A stretch of DNA of 32,603 bases, taken from positions 5,447 to 38,049 of the forward strand of contig NZ_NHSF01000038.1 of assembly GCF_016653295.1 (NCBI RefSeq), written 5' to 3'. Within the stretch, counting starts at the first letter, position 1. Each line of letters starts with the position of its first letter. The stretch comes from Halochromatium salexigens (GTDB lineage Bacteria > Pseudomonadota > Gammaproteobacteria > Chromatiales > Chromatiaceae). This document shows, one piece after another, positions 13,985 through 25,921 of this stretch. Below the pieces are notes generated by a model. That model made no database searches and was not told the DNA's origin. It was given only the letters and a program-made list of their open reading frames with translations. The position numbers were made by a program, and so were the translations under genes.

Positions 13985-15517
13985 ATGCCAGACTGCTGTT
14001 GGATTTTTCTTGTAGCGCTTGTTGGCTCGATATTGTGCGTTAAGGGAGGAATTGTGCTCGGCCCGCGGATGGGCGGTTTAGATCTCCCTACAGGACATAA
14101 GCAACACGAGCGCCCGGTGCCTTATTTAGGTGGCATCGGCGTGATGGCGGCTCTGATGCTCTTCGTGGTGATGGACGGCTTTCAGCTCACGACGACAGAG
14201 TCCACCACGCTGATATCATTGACGGTCAGCGGATCCATGATCTTTTTCATGGGATTAGCCGATGACCGCTGGAATCTTTGCTATCGGCTGCGGTTGCTCG
14301 TGCAGTCCGTGGCGGCACTGATCATGATTTTTGGCGCTGGGGTGGCGTTGGTGAATCTCGGCGAATTGGTCCCAACGATATTCTTGGGGCTTGGAGTCTT
14401 GAGTATTCCCCTGACGATCTTCGGGGTGCTCAGTGTCAGTAACGCCCTCAATATGATGGATGGCATTGATGGGCTGTCCGGATTGCTCTCTCTTATCAGT
14501 TTTTTGCTGCTAGCCATTATCGCCTATAGCGCCGGTGATCAGACTAACGGCCTGTTAGCGTTATCGCTGGCGGGCGGAGTCATGGGCTTCTTGCTCTATA
14601 ACATGCGCTGCTGCGGCCGTCATGGAGCTGAGGTTTATCTAGGGGATAACGGGAGCATGCTGATTGGATTCATGCTGGCCTGGCTCTTCATCGACCTCTC
14701 GCAAGGCCCGGACCCCGCAATGACGCCGGTGACGGCCTTGTTTCTATTCTCGCTGCCCTTGTATGACTCCGCGCTGACGATTGCAAGGCGGGTTTGGCTG
14801 GGGAAATCGCCCTTCCGGGCTGATCGTTCGCACCTCCATCACCTCTTATTGGACGCGGGGGCCAGCGTCGAGACCGCCGCCTTTATCTTGGCGGGCTTTC
14901 ATCTCTTGCTTGGTCTAGTCGGTCTGTTTGGGCTGTATTTAGGGGTGGCGGAGTGGCTGTTGTTCCAGGTTTTCGTGCTGCTGTCGCTTGTCTACGCCTT
15001 TGTCGTGTTGCGTCCCTGGCGTTTTGTCCCTTGGATGCGCATTCTGATGGTGCGTCTCGGGATTACGCTGCAGCATGGCACCGGGATCTTTATCGGTGGC
15101 ATCCATCCCGATGATGTCGATTCACTTGTCGCGGAACTGCGCCCCTTGCTGCAACCTCGCGCGGGTATCCGGGCTTATGCCTACTCTCCACGGCTATTGA
15201 CGCATGAATCAGTGTTTATCGTCGTGGATATTGGTTCGTGGTACGAGGTACGCAGGACGTTACCCCGATTACGACAGTATCTGAGCATGGAGCATCCCTA
15301 TGAGGTCCGGCAATACATTGCACGGAATCCGAGCAATGATCGTCGATCGGCGAGACGCAATCCTGATTACGAGCTTCGGAGAACGGACCGTCGCGGTCAA
15401 CTCCCATTGCGCGAGATTTTGCTGGCCCCTGAACATGGGGCGGCCATCCAATGGCGAGACTATGACTATCGTCGCTGGAGTTTAAAAGAACAACCCGGGA
15501 GTGAGCTTGCGAGTTGA
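13985..15517 (+). CDS. WecA/MraY-family undecaprenyl-phosphate sugar-1-phosphate transferase with long cytoplasmic tail
   Basis: 510 residues. It belongs to the polyprenyl-phosphate N-acetylhexosamine-1-phosphate transferase family, which puts the first sugar phosphate on undecaprenyl phosphate. The family motifs are all present: VPYLGGIGV (45-53), the catalytic LADDRWN (Asp93, Asp94), NALNMMDGIDGLSG (153-166), YLGDNGSMLIGF (218-229) and the RADRSHLHHLLLD loop (278-290, His283-His286). About ten membrane helices end near residue 343. The remaining ~165 residues are soluble and absent from E. coli WecA (367 residues). That tail has one folded-looking part (GIFIGGIHPDDVDSLVAEL) and an Arg-rich end. 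GAGG nine bases before the ATG supports the start. It is the last gene of the array before a strong terminator. Confidence 0.9.
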   Translation: MPDCCWIFLVALVGSILCVKGGIVLGPRMGGLDLPTGHKQHERPVPYLGGIGVMAALMLFVVMDGFQLTTTESTTLISLTVSGSMIFFMGLADDRWNLCYRLRLLVQSVAALIMIFGAGVALVNLGELVPTIFLGLGVLSIPLTIFGVLSVSNALNMMDGIDGLSGLLSLISFLLLAIIAYSAGDQTNGLLALSLAGGVMGFLLYNMRCCGRHGAEVYLGDNGSMLIGFMLAWLFIDLSQGPDPAMTPVTALFLFSLPLYDSALTIARRVWLGKSPFRADRSHLHHLLLDAGASVETAAFILAGFHLLLGLVGLFGLYLGVAEWLLFQVFVLLSLVYAFVVLRPWRFVPWMRILMVRLGITLQHGTGIFIGGIHPDDVDSLVAELRPLLQPRAGIRAYAYSPRLLTHESVFIVVDIGSWYEVRRTLPRLRQYLSMEHPYEVRQYIARNPSNDRRSARRNPDYELRRTDRRGQLPLREILLAPEHGAAIQWRDYDYRRWSLKEQPGSELAS

Positions 15518-15540
15518 ACCAATGTAAAAGCAGCGTTAAC

Positions 15541-15568
15541 AAAAAAGCCGGGCTAGCCCGGCTTTTTT
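15541..15568. terminator. Perfect 28-bp palindromic bidirectional rho-independent terminator
   Basis: Six A, GCCGGG, a CTAG centre, CCCGGC and six T form an exact inverted repeat, giving a GC-rich stem followed by a T-run on either strand. It ends the rightward exopolysaccharide array 24 bp after the wecA-like stop. It can also end the leftward PEP-CTERM gene, whose stop is about 115 bp away. Confidence 0.92.
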
Positions 15569-15683
15569 AGTGATTTTGTTGTGTTTGTTGTTGGTTAGTT
15601 CGTTGCTGTTATTCGACGCTATTGAACGCGGGCTTTTCCTATTCAGCTCCAGCCGCACTAGCCTGAATGGCATCAGTTGTTAG

Positions 15684-16367
15684 CTACCCTTTGTTTCGAA
15701 CTCTCCAATGCAAGATGAGTGGGAAACCGGCTAACAGCAGAAAGGCAGTCGGCGGGGCTGGAACCTGGTTTAAGGTAATATTCCCAATGGTCACGCTGTC
15801 TCCTGTAATAGGTTCTATATTCGTATCGAAATCGCCATTATCAACAAAAGCACTAAGTATCACTTCCTGATTTTCGTAGGCCGTCACATCGTAGGATAAA
15901 CTACCTGAACCTGAATTAGACTCTGCTGCTACGACCGGAGTGATCCATGGAAAATTGCTTGGTCCCACCAGATCAACCAACGGAAAAAACGTTGTGTCGA
16001 AGAGGATTATAGAAACTAAGTCCGACGACGAATCCGTCATTGACCATCCATAGTCGAAGGACAGCCAGACCGAACCACCCTCTGCATCAGGAACAGTAAA
16101 ATTTTGGAAAAGATCGACCGTCGAGTAAGAGGAGCTGTTAACTGCTGTACCAGTCCCTGCGGCCGCGTCGCGCCGGAAATTATTGTCAGTATCCACTGCA
16201 ACGTCGTCGAGTTCATTACCGGTAATAGGGGAGGTGCCATCAAATCGTTCGCCACTCCAACCCTCAAAAGAGCCGAAGTCGCCGTTCTTAAGCGGAAGCG
16301 GCGCTGCTGACGACAGTCCAGTGAATAGCAGGCCAAGGCTGCCTGCAAGTAATTGATTAAGATTCAT
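15684..16367 (-). CDS. Secreted PEP-CTERM-like protein (VPAP variant sorting tail)
   Basis: 227 residues. An N-terminal Sec signal (MNLNQLLAGSLGLLFTGLSSAA) precedes a Ser/Asp/Thr-rich beta-type body beginning LPLKNGDFGSFEGW, the 'NGDFE...GW' opening common in PEP-CTERM extracellular proteins. The C-terminus is a tripartite sorting signal: VPAPPTA, a hydrophobic helix FLLLAGFPLILHW, and basic RVRNKG. This is the pattern read by exosortase-type transpeptidases, with VPAP in place of VPEP. The ATG at 16365-16367 is chosen for the signal peptide and a GGAG ten bases upstream. Such proteins are usually exported alongside exopolysaccharide, fitting the adjacent locus. No exosortase lies in the window. 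Codon use is visibly less GC-rich than in the neighbours. Confidence 0.75.
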   Translation of the reverse strand: MNLNQLLAGSLGLLFTGLSSAAPLPLKNGDFGSFEGWSGERFDGTSPITGNELDDVAVDTDNNFRRDAAAGTGTAVNSSSYSTVDLFQNFTVPDAEGGSVWLSFDYGWSMTDSSSDLVSIILFDTTFFPLVDLVGPSNFPWITPVVAAESNSGSGSLSYDVTAYENQEVILSAFVDNGDFDTNIEPITGDSVTIGNITLNQVPAPPTAFLLLAGFPLILHWRVRNKG

Positions 16368-16675
16368 TTTTAAGCGACTCCATGGTTTCAGGTTAATTCG
16401 AGCCATAATGGCTGACCGCAGCCTTGGCATTCCCCATAAGTCGGCGGATTTTGCCACATCAAGGGTGTTGCGACAGTCCGCTTCGTCGGGGTTCGCCTGA
16501 GCAGGCGAGCAGCCGGAGGTTGCGCAGAACCTGTGATGGTTTGATCAGTATGTTCTGATTGAAAGAGTTATCCAATACTGAGTCAATGGATATAAGCAAA
16601 TTTTGCGCCTAGTTTTTTTATGTTATAAATATCAGTTAGATAAGCTTGATCAGTCTGTTTGGTCCTTGGTGCCTC
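16368..16675. other. 308-bp intergenic region, partly AT-rich
   Basis: No gene is supported here. The half near the DUF89 gene (about 16550-16670) is AT-rich and contains a candidate leftward promoter. A short inverted repeat, CGCCTG-AG-CAGGCG, lies at 16495-16508. The string TTGATCAGT-N-TG occurs twice, at about 16541 and 16645, a possible pair of operator half-sites. No terminator with a T-run is seen after the DUF89 stop on the minus strand. Confidence 0.4.
16558..16586 (-). promoter_or_regulatory. Candidate promoter for the PEP-CTERM-like gene
   Basis: On the minus strand TTGACT (16581-16586, five of six to the -35 consensus) is followed after exactly 17 bp by TTCAAT (16558-16563, four of six to -10). 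Transcription would start near 16551, leaving an untranslated leader of about 180 bases before the ATG at 16367. Confidence 0.4.
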
Positions 16676-17620
16676 TCAGTCAGTGTAAACTTTTCTGACG
16701 TTGCTTAATCGAATGGCACCCACCAATCGCTGAGGAAGCGCCCGATCTCCCGCGCGCCTCGCGGATAGGCAAATCCTGTCAGCGCTTGCCTTAATGATGA
16801 CGCCGCCGGTATCGACGCCGATATCCTCGGCGATGACCGAGCATTTGGCCTGCAGCAGGAAGACGATGGGCGCCTCGACGTCGCTGAGCGTCTCGTAGTT
16901 CGCCTGACCCTTGGCGATGATCAGGCCGGCACGCTCAAAGCGCTCGCGAAAGCCCGGCGAGCAAAGCCCCAGTGGCGTGCCCATGGCGTCGCAGCCGGTC
17001 TCGCTGAGTTCGGCGACCTGGTCCAGACCCGCCTCGATGGCCTCCTCGCGGGTGGCATCATTGAGTACTGGGCCGGCCTTGACGACATAGTGCACCGGCA
17101 CCGGTAGGGTTTCGATCAGCACGCGATCGAATACCGTCTCCCCGGCATTGTCGGCCAGGTACAGCACCGCATCGACCTGCTGCAGCGCTTGGCGCAGCAC
17201 CTCCATGTCATCGATCGCCGCTGTCGCCCGGAGCACGCGCTCCAGGGTGGCCTCCAGATCGTAGCTCTCGGCGACGCCGTAGTCGATGATATTGCCGGCG
17301 ATGGCGATGCGCACCGCGGTCGCGAGCGGATCATCGGCGGCCGCAACCCGTTCTCTGAGCGTCGGCAGCAGGGCGAGGGCGCGGGCGGTAGCCTCTTGTT
17401 TGCTCGCCCGGTAGGGGTCGGCCACTTGGGTACGCTCGCGCACCAGCCGATGAATCTGGTTGCCCATCTCCGGTGGCGTCGCCTCATCGGAGAGTGCGTG
17501 CAGCTCGGTCATGGTCTCTTCCAGGATCGCGCGCTGTAAAACGGGCGAGGCGCCGGCACGGCGGGCCGCGCTCAGCGCCTGACGCAAGAAGCAGGGCCAG
17601 CAATCGAGATAGATCTTCAT
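16676..17620 (-). CDS. DUF89 / ARMT1-like family protein (putative metal-dependent damage-control phosphatase)
   Basis: 314 residues. It opens with the AF1104-type signature DCWPCFLRQAL (Cys7, Cys10). The DUF89 metal and phosphate-site segments follow: GNIIDYG (109-115), LADNAGETVFD (155-165, Asp157-Asn158), KAGPVLNDAT (181-190) and IIAKGQANYETLSD (234-247). Characterised relatives hydrolyse phosphorylated or damaged metabolites using a divalent metal; the substrate here is unknown. After the usual family end (KCSVIAEDIGVDTGGVIIK) about 35 extra residues follow with no family resemblance, perhaps translated through a lost stop. The gene starts 24 bp after the zinc-ribbon gene and almost certainly shares its transcript. 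Confidence 0.82.
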   Translation of the reverse strand: MKIYLDCWPCFLRQALSAARRAGASPVLQRAILEETMTELHALSDEATPPEMGNQIHRLVRERTQVADPYRASKQEATARALALLPTLRERVAAADDPLATAVRIAIAGNIIDYGVAESYDLEATLERVLRATAAIDDMEVLRQALQQVDAVLYLADNAGETVFDRVLIETLPVPVHYVVKAGPVLNDATREEAIEAGLDQVAELSETGCDAMGTPLGLCSPGFRERFERAGLIIAKGQANYETLSDVEAPIVFLLQAKCSVIAEDIGVDTGGVIIKASADRICLSARRAGDRALPQRLVGAIRLSNVRKVYTD

Positions 17621-17644
17621 CGCAAACCGCCCCTAACCCTCGCC

Positions 17645-17824
17645 CTAGCGCTTCTGTTGCAGCAGTTCATCATGATAAGAGCCCTCGCGCAGCAGCTTGG
17701 CGCCGCACTGCGGGCAGCGCTCATCCTGGCAGGGAACCCCGCGTTGATGCGCGGCGCGATAGTCGCACTTCGGGCAGAAGCAGGTGCCGCCGGTGCCCAT
17801 GTCGTGTCGCCGTTCTTGGGGCAT
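17645..17824 (-). CDS. 59-residue zinc-ribbon protein
   Basis: This very small gene encodes MPQERRHDMGTGGTCFCPKC and then CxxC-type pairs. CFCPKC (15-20) and a second group PC (32) / RCPQC (36-40) form a two-knuckle treble, the pattern GTGGxCxCPKC...GxPC....CPxCGxxLxREGS found in small rubredoxin-like or zinc-ribbon proteins. The end ELLQQKR is polar. A perfect GGAG lies eight bases before the ATG at 17822-17824, and the stop is at 17645-17647. It precedes the DUF89 gene by 24 bp in the same direction, so the two probably act together, for example as metal site donor and enzyme; that pairing is inference. It binds zinc or iron by composition. Confidence 0.72.
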   Translation of the reverse strand: MPQERRHDMGTGGTCFCPKCDYRAAHQRGVPCQDERCPQCGAKLLREGSYHDELLQQKR

Positions 17825-17846
17825 GATCGCATCTCCTCGTTGCTTT

Positions 17847-17867
17847 TTCCGATCAGATCAGTCGGAA
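17847..17867. promoter_or_regulatory. Short inverted repeat upstream of the zinc-ribbon gene (possible operator)
   Basis: TTCCGA (17847-17852) and TCGGAA (17862-17867) are separated by nine bases that hold a direct repeat TCAGATCAG. It lies 22-43 bp upstream of the ATG at 17824. No T-run follows on either strand at the right side, so it is not a terminator. Confidence 0.25.
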
Positions 17868-17921
17868 TTGTGCGCCGGTAACACGGGGCTCGCATTGATA
17901 AGTCTCGATTGCCCAATAGCC

Positions 17922-20678
17922 TCAACCTCCCTTATCTTGATCCAATGCCTGCAACCGATAGAGCGTCTCAAGTGCCTTGCGCGGGCTGAGGTTATCCGGA
18001 TCTAGCTCGCGCAGTGCCTCCAAGACTGGGTTGGGACTCGGCTCGCGGATCATGGGTGGCGCTGGTGCCGCCGCCGACTCAGACGACTCAGCGGGAAACA
18101 GCGACAGCTGCGTCGCTGCCCGATCGCGCTCCATCGATTGCTCTTCCAACCGGCGCAGATGCTCCCGCGCGCGCGCGATCACCGCCGTTGGCACGCCCGC
18201 CAGCGCGGCCACCTGCAAGCCATAGCTCTGGCTCGCCGGCCCCTCGCGCAGGCGGTGCAGAAAGACGATCCGCTCGCCATGCTCGACGGCATCCAGATGC
18301 ACGTTGCGCACGCGCGCATGGCGCTCCGGCAGCGCGGTCAGCTCGAAGTAATGGGTGGCGAAGAGGGTGAAGGCGCGCAACTGATCGGCGAGCGCCTCGG
18401 CGCAGGCCCAGGCCAGCGAGAGGCCGTCGAAGGTGCTGGTGCCGCGGCCGATCTCGTCGATCAACACCAGGCTGTTGGCGGTGGCGTTGTTGAGGATATT
18501 GGCGGTCTCTTCCATCTCGACCATGAAGGTTGAACGCCCGCGCGCCAGATCATCGGCGGCACCGATGCGCGAGAAGATGCGATCGATCGGCCCCAGGCGC
18601 GCCGTCGCCGCGGGCACGAAGCTGCCGGCATAGGCCATCACCAGGATCAGCGCGACCTGGCGCATGAAGGTCGATTTGCCGCCCATGTTGGGACCGGTGA
18701 TCACCAGCATCCGTCGCGCCTCGTCGAGGCTGAGCCCATTGGGCACGAAGGGCTCGGCGCACACTTGCTCGACCACCGGATGACGACCCTCCTCGATCTC
18801 GATCCCCGGCGTCGCGACCAGTTCTGGCCGGCTCCAGTTCAGTCGCTCGGCGCGCTCGGCCAGGTTGCAGAGCACATCCAGCTCGGCGATCGCCGCCGTG
18901 CTGGCCTGCAACGGCTCAAGGCGCGCTTGTAGCTGCTCGATCAGTGCCTCGTAGAGCTGCTTCTCGCGCGCGAGCGCGCGCTCGCGGGCGCTTAGCACCT
19001 GCTCCTCGAAACGCTTCAGCTCGGGGGTGATGTAGCGCTCGCTGGCCTTGAGGGTCTGGCGGCGCTGATAGTCCTCGGGCACGCGCTCGGCATGGCTGCG
19101 ACCGAGTTCGATGTAGTAGCCATGCACCCGGTTGTAGCCGACCTTGAGCGTGCCGATGCCGGTGCGCGCGCGCTCGCGCTGCTCGAGATCGAGCAGGAAC
19201 TGATCGCCGTGCTCGGCCAGATCGCGCAGTTGGTCGAGTTCGGCATCATAGCCGGGCGCGATCACGCCGCCGTCGCGGATCAGCATCGGCGGCTGTTCGA
19301 TGAGGGCGCGTTGCAGTAGGTCGAGCAGGTCGGGGTGCGCGCCGAGTTCGGTCTCGAGCTGGCCGAGACGCGGGCTCTCGGCCATGCCCAGATCGGCATG
19401 CAGCGCCGGCAGCCGCGCGAGTGCCTCGCGCAGGGCCGCCAGATCACGCGGGCGTGCCGAACCGAGCGCGACGCGCGCGAGGATGCGCTCCAGATCACCG
19501 ATCGCGGCCAGCTCCTCGCGCAACGCCTCGAACGCGCCTGCGCCTAGCAGCGCCTCGATGGCCTGATGCCGCTCGCCGAGCGCCCGACGATCGCGCAGCG
19601 GGCGGTTGATCCAGCGCCGCAGCAGGCGTGCGCCCATCGCCGTGGCGGTGCGATCCATGATGCCGGCGAGCGTGTGCGGATCGCGCGCGCCCCCGCCCTG
19701 GCCGGCGCTCGCGCCCGAAGCGGCGCTGAGTGAGCGCGTCAGCTCCAGGTTGCGGCGGGTGGCGGCATCCAGGATCAGCGCATCATCGCGGGTCTCGGTA
19801 CGCAGGCCGCGCAGATGGGGCAGGGCGACGCGCTGGGTCTCCTTCACATACTGCAGCAGACAGCCGGCGGCGCCGACCGCCAGGCGCAGTCCAGCGCAAC
19901 CGAAGCCGTTCAGATCCTGGGTGCCGAATTGCTCGCGGAGCAGCCGCTCGGCGCTGTCGGCATCGAACTGCCAGGGCGCGCGACGGGTGATGCCGGTCGC
20001 CAGCCCCGTCGGGGCCTGCTCGCCGAGTTGCTCGGGCAACCGGCTGCTCTCGCTCAGCAGCAGCTCAGCCGGGCGCAGGCGTTCCAGTTCGGCGATGAGC
20101 GCCTCCCGGCCGTCGATCTCGAGCACTGAGAAGCGTCCACTGGCCAGCTCCAGCACCGCGAGTCCAACGCGTTCAGCCGCGTCGGTGCCCGAGCTGGCGC
20201 CCGAGCCGGCGCTCGATTTGACCTTGGAGTCAGCGCCCGACTCAGCGAGGGCGCAGAGCAGATTCTCCTGCCGCTCCTCGAGCAGCGCCTCATCGGTCAG
20301 GGTGCCAGGCGTGACGATCCGCACCACCTCGCGCTCGACCGGCCCCTTGGCCTTGGCCGGATCGCCCTTCTGCTCACAGATCGCCACCGAGACGCCGCGT
20401 TTCACCAGCCGCGCCAGATAGGCTTCGACGGCATGATAAGGTATGCCGGCCATCGGGATCGGCATCCCGGCGGACTGGCCGCGCTTGGTCAAGGTGATAT
20501 CGAGCAGCCGCGCGGCGCGTTCGGCGTCCTCGAAGAACAGCTCGTAGAAATCCCCCATGCGGTAGAACAGCAGCATGTGCGCATACTCGGCCTTGATGCG
20601 CAGATATTGCTGCATCATGGGGGTGTGCTCGGCGAGGCGTTCGTCTCGCTCGTTGGGTGTCGTTGGTCGCGCGTTCAA
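17922..20678 (-). CDS. mutS: DNA mismatch repair protein MutS
   Basis: About 918 residues. MutS binds base mismatches and recruits MutL. The N-terminal domain has the mismatch-wedge motif [11 protein letters not shown] after [12 protein letters not shown]. The ATPase has Walker [15 protein letters not shown] (Lys about 668), Walker [13 protein letters not shown] and the conserved ATHYFELT. It is longer than E. coli MutS (853), mainly from low-complexity Ser/Ala/Gly insertions in the connector ([17 protein letters not shown]) and lever ([16 protein letters not shown]) regions. The start is uncertain. A TTG at 20676-20678 puts 17 residues before HTPMM, close to the family; an ATG at 20742-20744 would add 22 residues but leave only 21 bp to the divergent helicase start and no promoter space. 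Confidence 0.93.
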   Translation of the reverse strand: MNARPTTPNERDERLAEHTPMMQQYLRIKAEYAHMLLFYRMGDFYELFFEDAERAARLLDITLTKRGQSAGMPIPMAGIPYHAVEAYLARLVKRGVSVAICEQKGDPAKAKGPVEREVVRIVTPGTLTDEALLEERQENLLCALAESGADSKVKSSAGSGASSGTDAAERVGLAVLELASGRFSVLEIDGREALIAELERLRPAELLLSESSRLPEQLGEQAPTGLATGITRRAPWQFDADSAERLLREQFGTQDLNGFGCAGLRLAVGAAGCLLQYVKETQRVALPHLRGLRTETRDDALILDAATRRNLELTRSLSAASGASAGQGGGARDPHTLAGIMDRTATAMGARLLRRWINRPLRDRRALGERHQAIEALLGAGAFEALREELAAIGDLERILARVALGSARPRDLAALREALARLPALHADLGMAESPRLGQLETELGAHPDLLDLLQRALIEQPPMLIRDGGVIAPGYDAELDQLRDLAEHGDQFLLDLEQRERARTGIGTLKVGYNRVHGYYIELGRSHAERVPEDYQRRQTLKASERYITPELKRFEEQVLSARERALAREKQLYEALIEQLQARLEPLQASTAAIAELDVLCNLAERAERLNWSRPELVATPGIEIEEGRHPVVEQVCAEPFVPNGLSLDEARRMLVITGPNMGGKSTFMRQVALILVMAYAGSFVPAATARLGPIDRIFSRIGAADDLARGRSTFMVEMEETANILNNATANSLVLIDEIGRGTSTFDGLSLAWACAEALADQLRAFTLFATHYFELTALPERHARVRNVHLDAVEHGERIVFLHRLREGPASQSYGLQVAALAGVPTAVIARAREHLRRLEEQSMERDRAATQLSLFPAESSESAAAPAPPMIREPSPNPVLEALRELDPDNLSPRKALETLYRLQALDQDKGG

Positions 20679-20765
20679 TCGTTTCGGTCCTGGTTGGGTG
20701 GGCGGCTGCAAGGTAGTATCGCCGGCTTCGCAACGGCAAGACATGAGGATCACAGAAGCAACACA

Positions 20766-24091
<3,326 letters not shown>

Positions 24092-24098
<7 letters not shown>

Positions 24099-24106
24099 TT
24101 CAGCCC
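24092..24106. terminator. Short hairpin over two converging stop codons
   Basis: GGGCTGA, one T, then TCAGCCC form a perfect seven-pair inverted repeat. It holds the TGA of the SNF2 gene (24096-24098) and that of the ACT gene (24100-24102 on the minus strand). There is no T-run, so it could be a weak bidirectional terminator, an mRNA-end stabiliser or a by-product of the two converging genes. Confidence 0.35.
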
Positions 24107-24537
24107 ACCAGGGCCTCGAGTCGCTCGGCATCGAGTACCTGATGTCCGCGCGCATGCAAGGCCGCGATCGCCTGATCGGGCTGCTGGAAGCGAAACACCA
24201 GGATCGCCCGGTCTTCGCGGCGCAGGGTAAAGGCGTAGACGTACTCGACATTGAGCCCGGCCTGCTCGAACACGCCGAGGACCTCGGCCAGGCCGCCGGG
24301 TTGGTCATGCACCTCGACGGCGACCACCTCGGTGAGGGTGACCGACCAGCCGGCGGCATCGAGCACCTCGGCGGCATGGGCGGGGTCCTGCACGATCAGC
24401 CGCAGGATGCCGAACTCGGCGGTATCGGCCAGACACAGGGTCATGATTTTGACCCCCTCGGCGGCGAGGAGTCGGGTCGGCTCGATCAGCCGGCCGGGGC
24501 GGTTCTCGAGAAACACAGAGAGCTGAGTGAGTTTCAT
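24100..24537 (-). CDS. Tandem ACT-domain protein linked to the aryl-acid operon
   Basis: 145 residues made of two ACT folds, about 1-66 (MKLTQLSVFLENRPGRLIEP) and 70-140 (VVAVEVHDQPGGLAEVLGVF). Each has the Gly-containing turn (NRPGRL, DQPGGL) where ACT domains bind amino acids. Such proteins are repeatedly encoded beside iorAB and paaK in anaerobes and probably sense aromatic amino acids or aryl-acetates. No DNA-binding domain is attached, so it would act through another protein. The ATG at 24535-24537 matches the family N-terminus; only a GGA precedes it. It is the last gene of the unit, 49 bp after paaK. Confidence 0.82.
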   Translation of the reverse strand: MKLTQLSVFLENRPGRLIEPTRLLAAEGVKIMTLCLADTAEFGILRLIVQDPAHAAEVLDAAGWSVTLTEVVAVEVHDQPGGLAEVLGVFEQAGLNVEYVYAFTLRREDRAILVFRFQQPDQAIAALHARGHQVLDAERLEALVG

Positions 24538-24586
24538 GGAGTTCCCATGGAAGGCTGCAGATGCGGTGTTGGAACGTCGCCTCGGC

Positions 24587-25921
24587 TCAATCGCCACGCT
24601 GATCGATCACGCGCTGGGCCTTGCCCTGGCTACGCTCGATGCTGTGCGGCTCGACCAAGCGCAGGCCGACGCGAACACCGACGATGCGCTCGATGGCCTG
24701 GGCGATGCGCTCGCGCATGTCCTCGAGGACGCGCACCTGATCGCTCAGTACCTCGGGCGTGACCTCGACCTCGACTGTCATCTGATCGAGCCCATGCTCG
24801 CGGCTGAGCAGGATGCGGTAATGGGGCAGGGTGCCTTCGACCGCCAGCAGTGCCGCCTCGATTTGCGAGGGGAAGATGTTGACACCGCGGATGATGAGCA
24901 TGTCATCCGAGCGGCGCGCGATGCGCCGGATGCGCCGCAGGCTGCGTCCGCAGCCGCAGCGCTGCGGGATGATCGCGCTGATATCGCGGGTGCGATAGCG
25001 GATCATCGGCATCGCTTTCTTGCTCAGCGTGGTCAACACCAGTTCGCCTTCCTCGCCGTCGGGCAGCGGCTCGCCGCTGACGGGGTCGATGATCTCCGGG
25101 TAGAAATGATCCTCGAACACATGCAGGCCGTGGTGCTCGGTGCATTCGCTGGCGACGCCGGGACCGGTGATCTCGGAGAGGCCGTAGATATCGAAGGCAT
25201 CGATGCCGGTGCTCGCCTCGATGTGGTCGCGCATGCCATCGCTCCAGGGTTCGGCGCCGAACACGCCGACCCGCAGCGGTAGCGCGCGCAGGTCGACGCC
25301 GAGTTCGCCGGCGCGCTCGACCAGATGGGTGAAATAGCTCGGGGTCGAGAACAGCGCGCTCACGCCGAAGTCACGGATGATCATGATCTGCCGGTCGGTG
25401 TTGCCACCGGAGGTCGGGATCACGGTCGCCCCCAGGGCCTCGGCGCCGTAATGCGCGCCGAGCCCGCCGGTGAAGAGCCCATAGCCATAGGCGTTTTGCA
25501 CGATGTCGCCATTGTGCAGGGTGCAGCAGGCCAGCGTGCGCGCCATGACCTCGGACCAGACCTCGATGTCCTCACGGGTGTAGGCGACGACGATGGGCTT
25601 GCCGGTGGTGCCGCTGGAGGCGTGCAAGCGCACCACCTCGCTCATCGGGCTGGCGAAGAGGCCGAACGGGTAGGTCTCGCGCAGGTCGGCCTTGACCGTG
25701 AACGGCAGCCGGCGGAGGTCGGCGAGGGTCTGGATGGCAGCCGGCGTCAGCTCGCGCTCGCGCATGCGCTCGCGCACCAGGGCGACCTTGTCGTAGGCCC
25801 GCTGGACCACCGCGCGCAGGCGCCGCAGCTGGACCTCCTTGAGCGCGGGCTCGGGCAGGAAATCCGGGGCGCTGGCGGGATGGAACCCACCGGCGGCATC
25901 GTTCCAGAGCTCTTTCAGCAT
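24587..25921 (-). CDS. paaK: Phenylacetate-CoA ligase (aryl-acetate-CoA ligase)
   Basis: 444 residues, an ANL-superfamily AMP-forming ligase that makes aryl-acetyl-CoA from ATP, CoA and phenylacetate or a relative. The P-loop-like motif is HASSGTTGKPIV (100-111), the adenylate motif is DIYGLSE (244-250), and the later YRTRDIS and RSDDMLIIRGVNIFP complete the family set. The length is normal. Its start overlaps the end of iorB by seven bases. Placed with iorAB it may run either way: activating imported aryl-acetates, or releasing them with ATP formation from the CoA thioester made by IorAB, as described for archaeal peptide fermentation. The direction is inference. Nothing is damaged. Confidence 0.93.
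   Translation of the reverse strand: MLKELWNDAAGGFHPASAPDFLPEPALKEVQLRRLRAVVQRAYDKVALVRERMRERELTPAAIQTLADLRRLPFTVKADLRETYPFGLFASPMSEVVRLHASSGTTGKPIVVAYTREDIEVWSEVMARTLACCTLHNGDIVQNAYGYGLFTGGLGAHYGAEALGATVIPTSGGNTDRQIMIIRDFGVSALFSTPSYFTHLVERAGELGVDLRALPLRVGVFGAEPWSDGMRDHIEASTGIDAFDIYGLSEITGPGVASECTEHHGLHVFEDHFYPEIIDPVSGEPLPDGEEGELVLTTLSKKAMPMIRYRTRDISAIIPQRCGCGRSLRRIRRIARRSDDMLIIRGVNIFPSQIEAALLAVEGTLPHYRILLSREHGLDQMTVEVEVTPEVLSDQVRVLEDMRERIAQAIERIVGVRVGLRLVEPHSIERSQGKAQRVIDQRGD

Noticed and set aside
17847-17867. Terminator for mutS or the zinc-ribbon gene
   Set aside because: The stem is only six pairs with a nine-base loop, and no T-run follows on the relevant strand.
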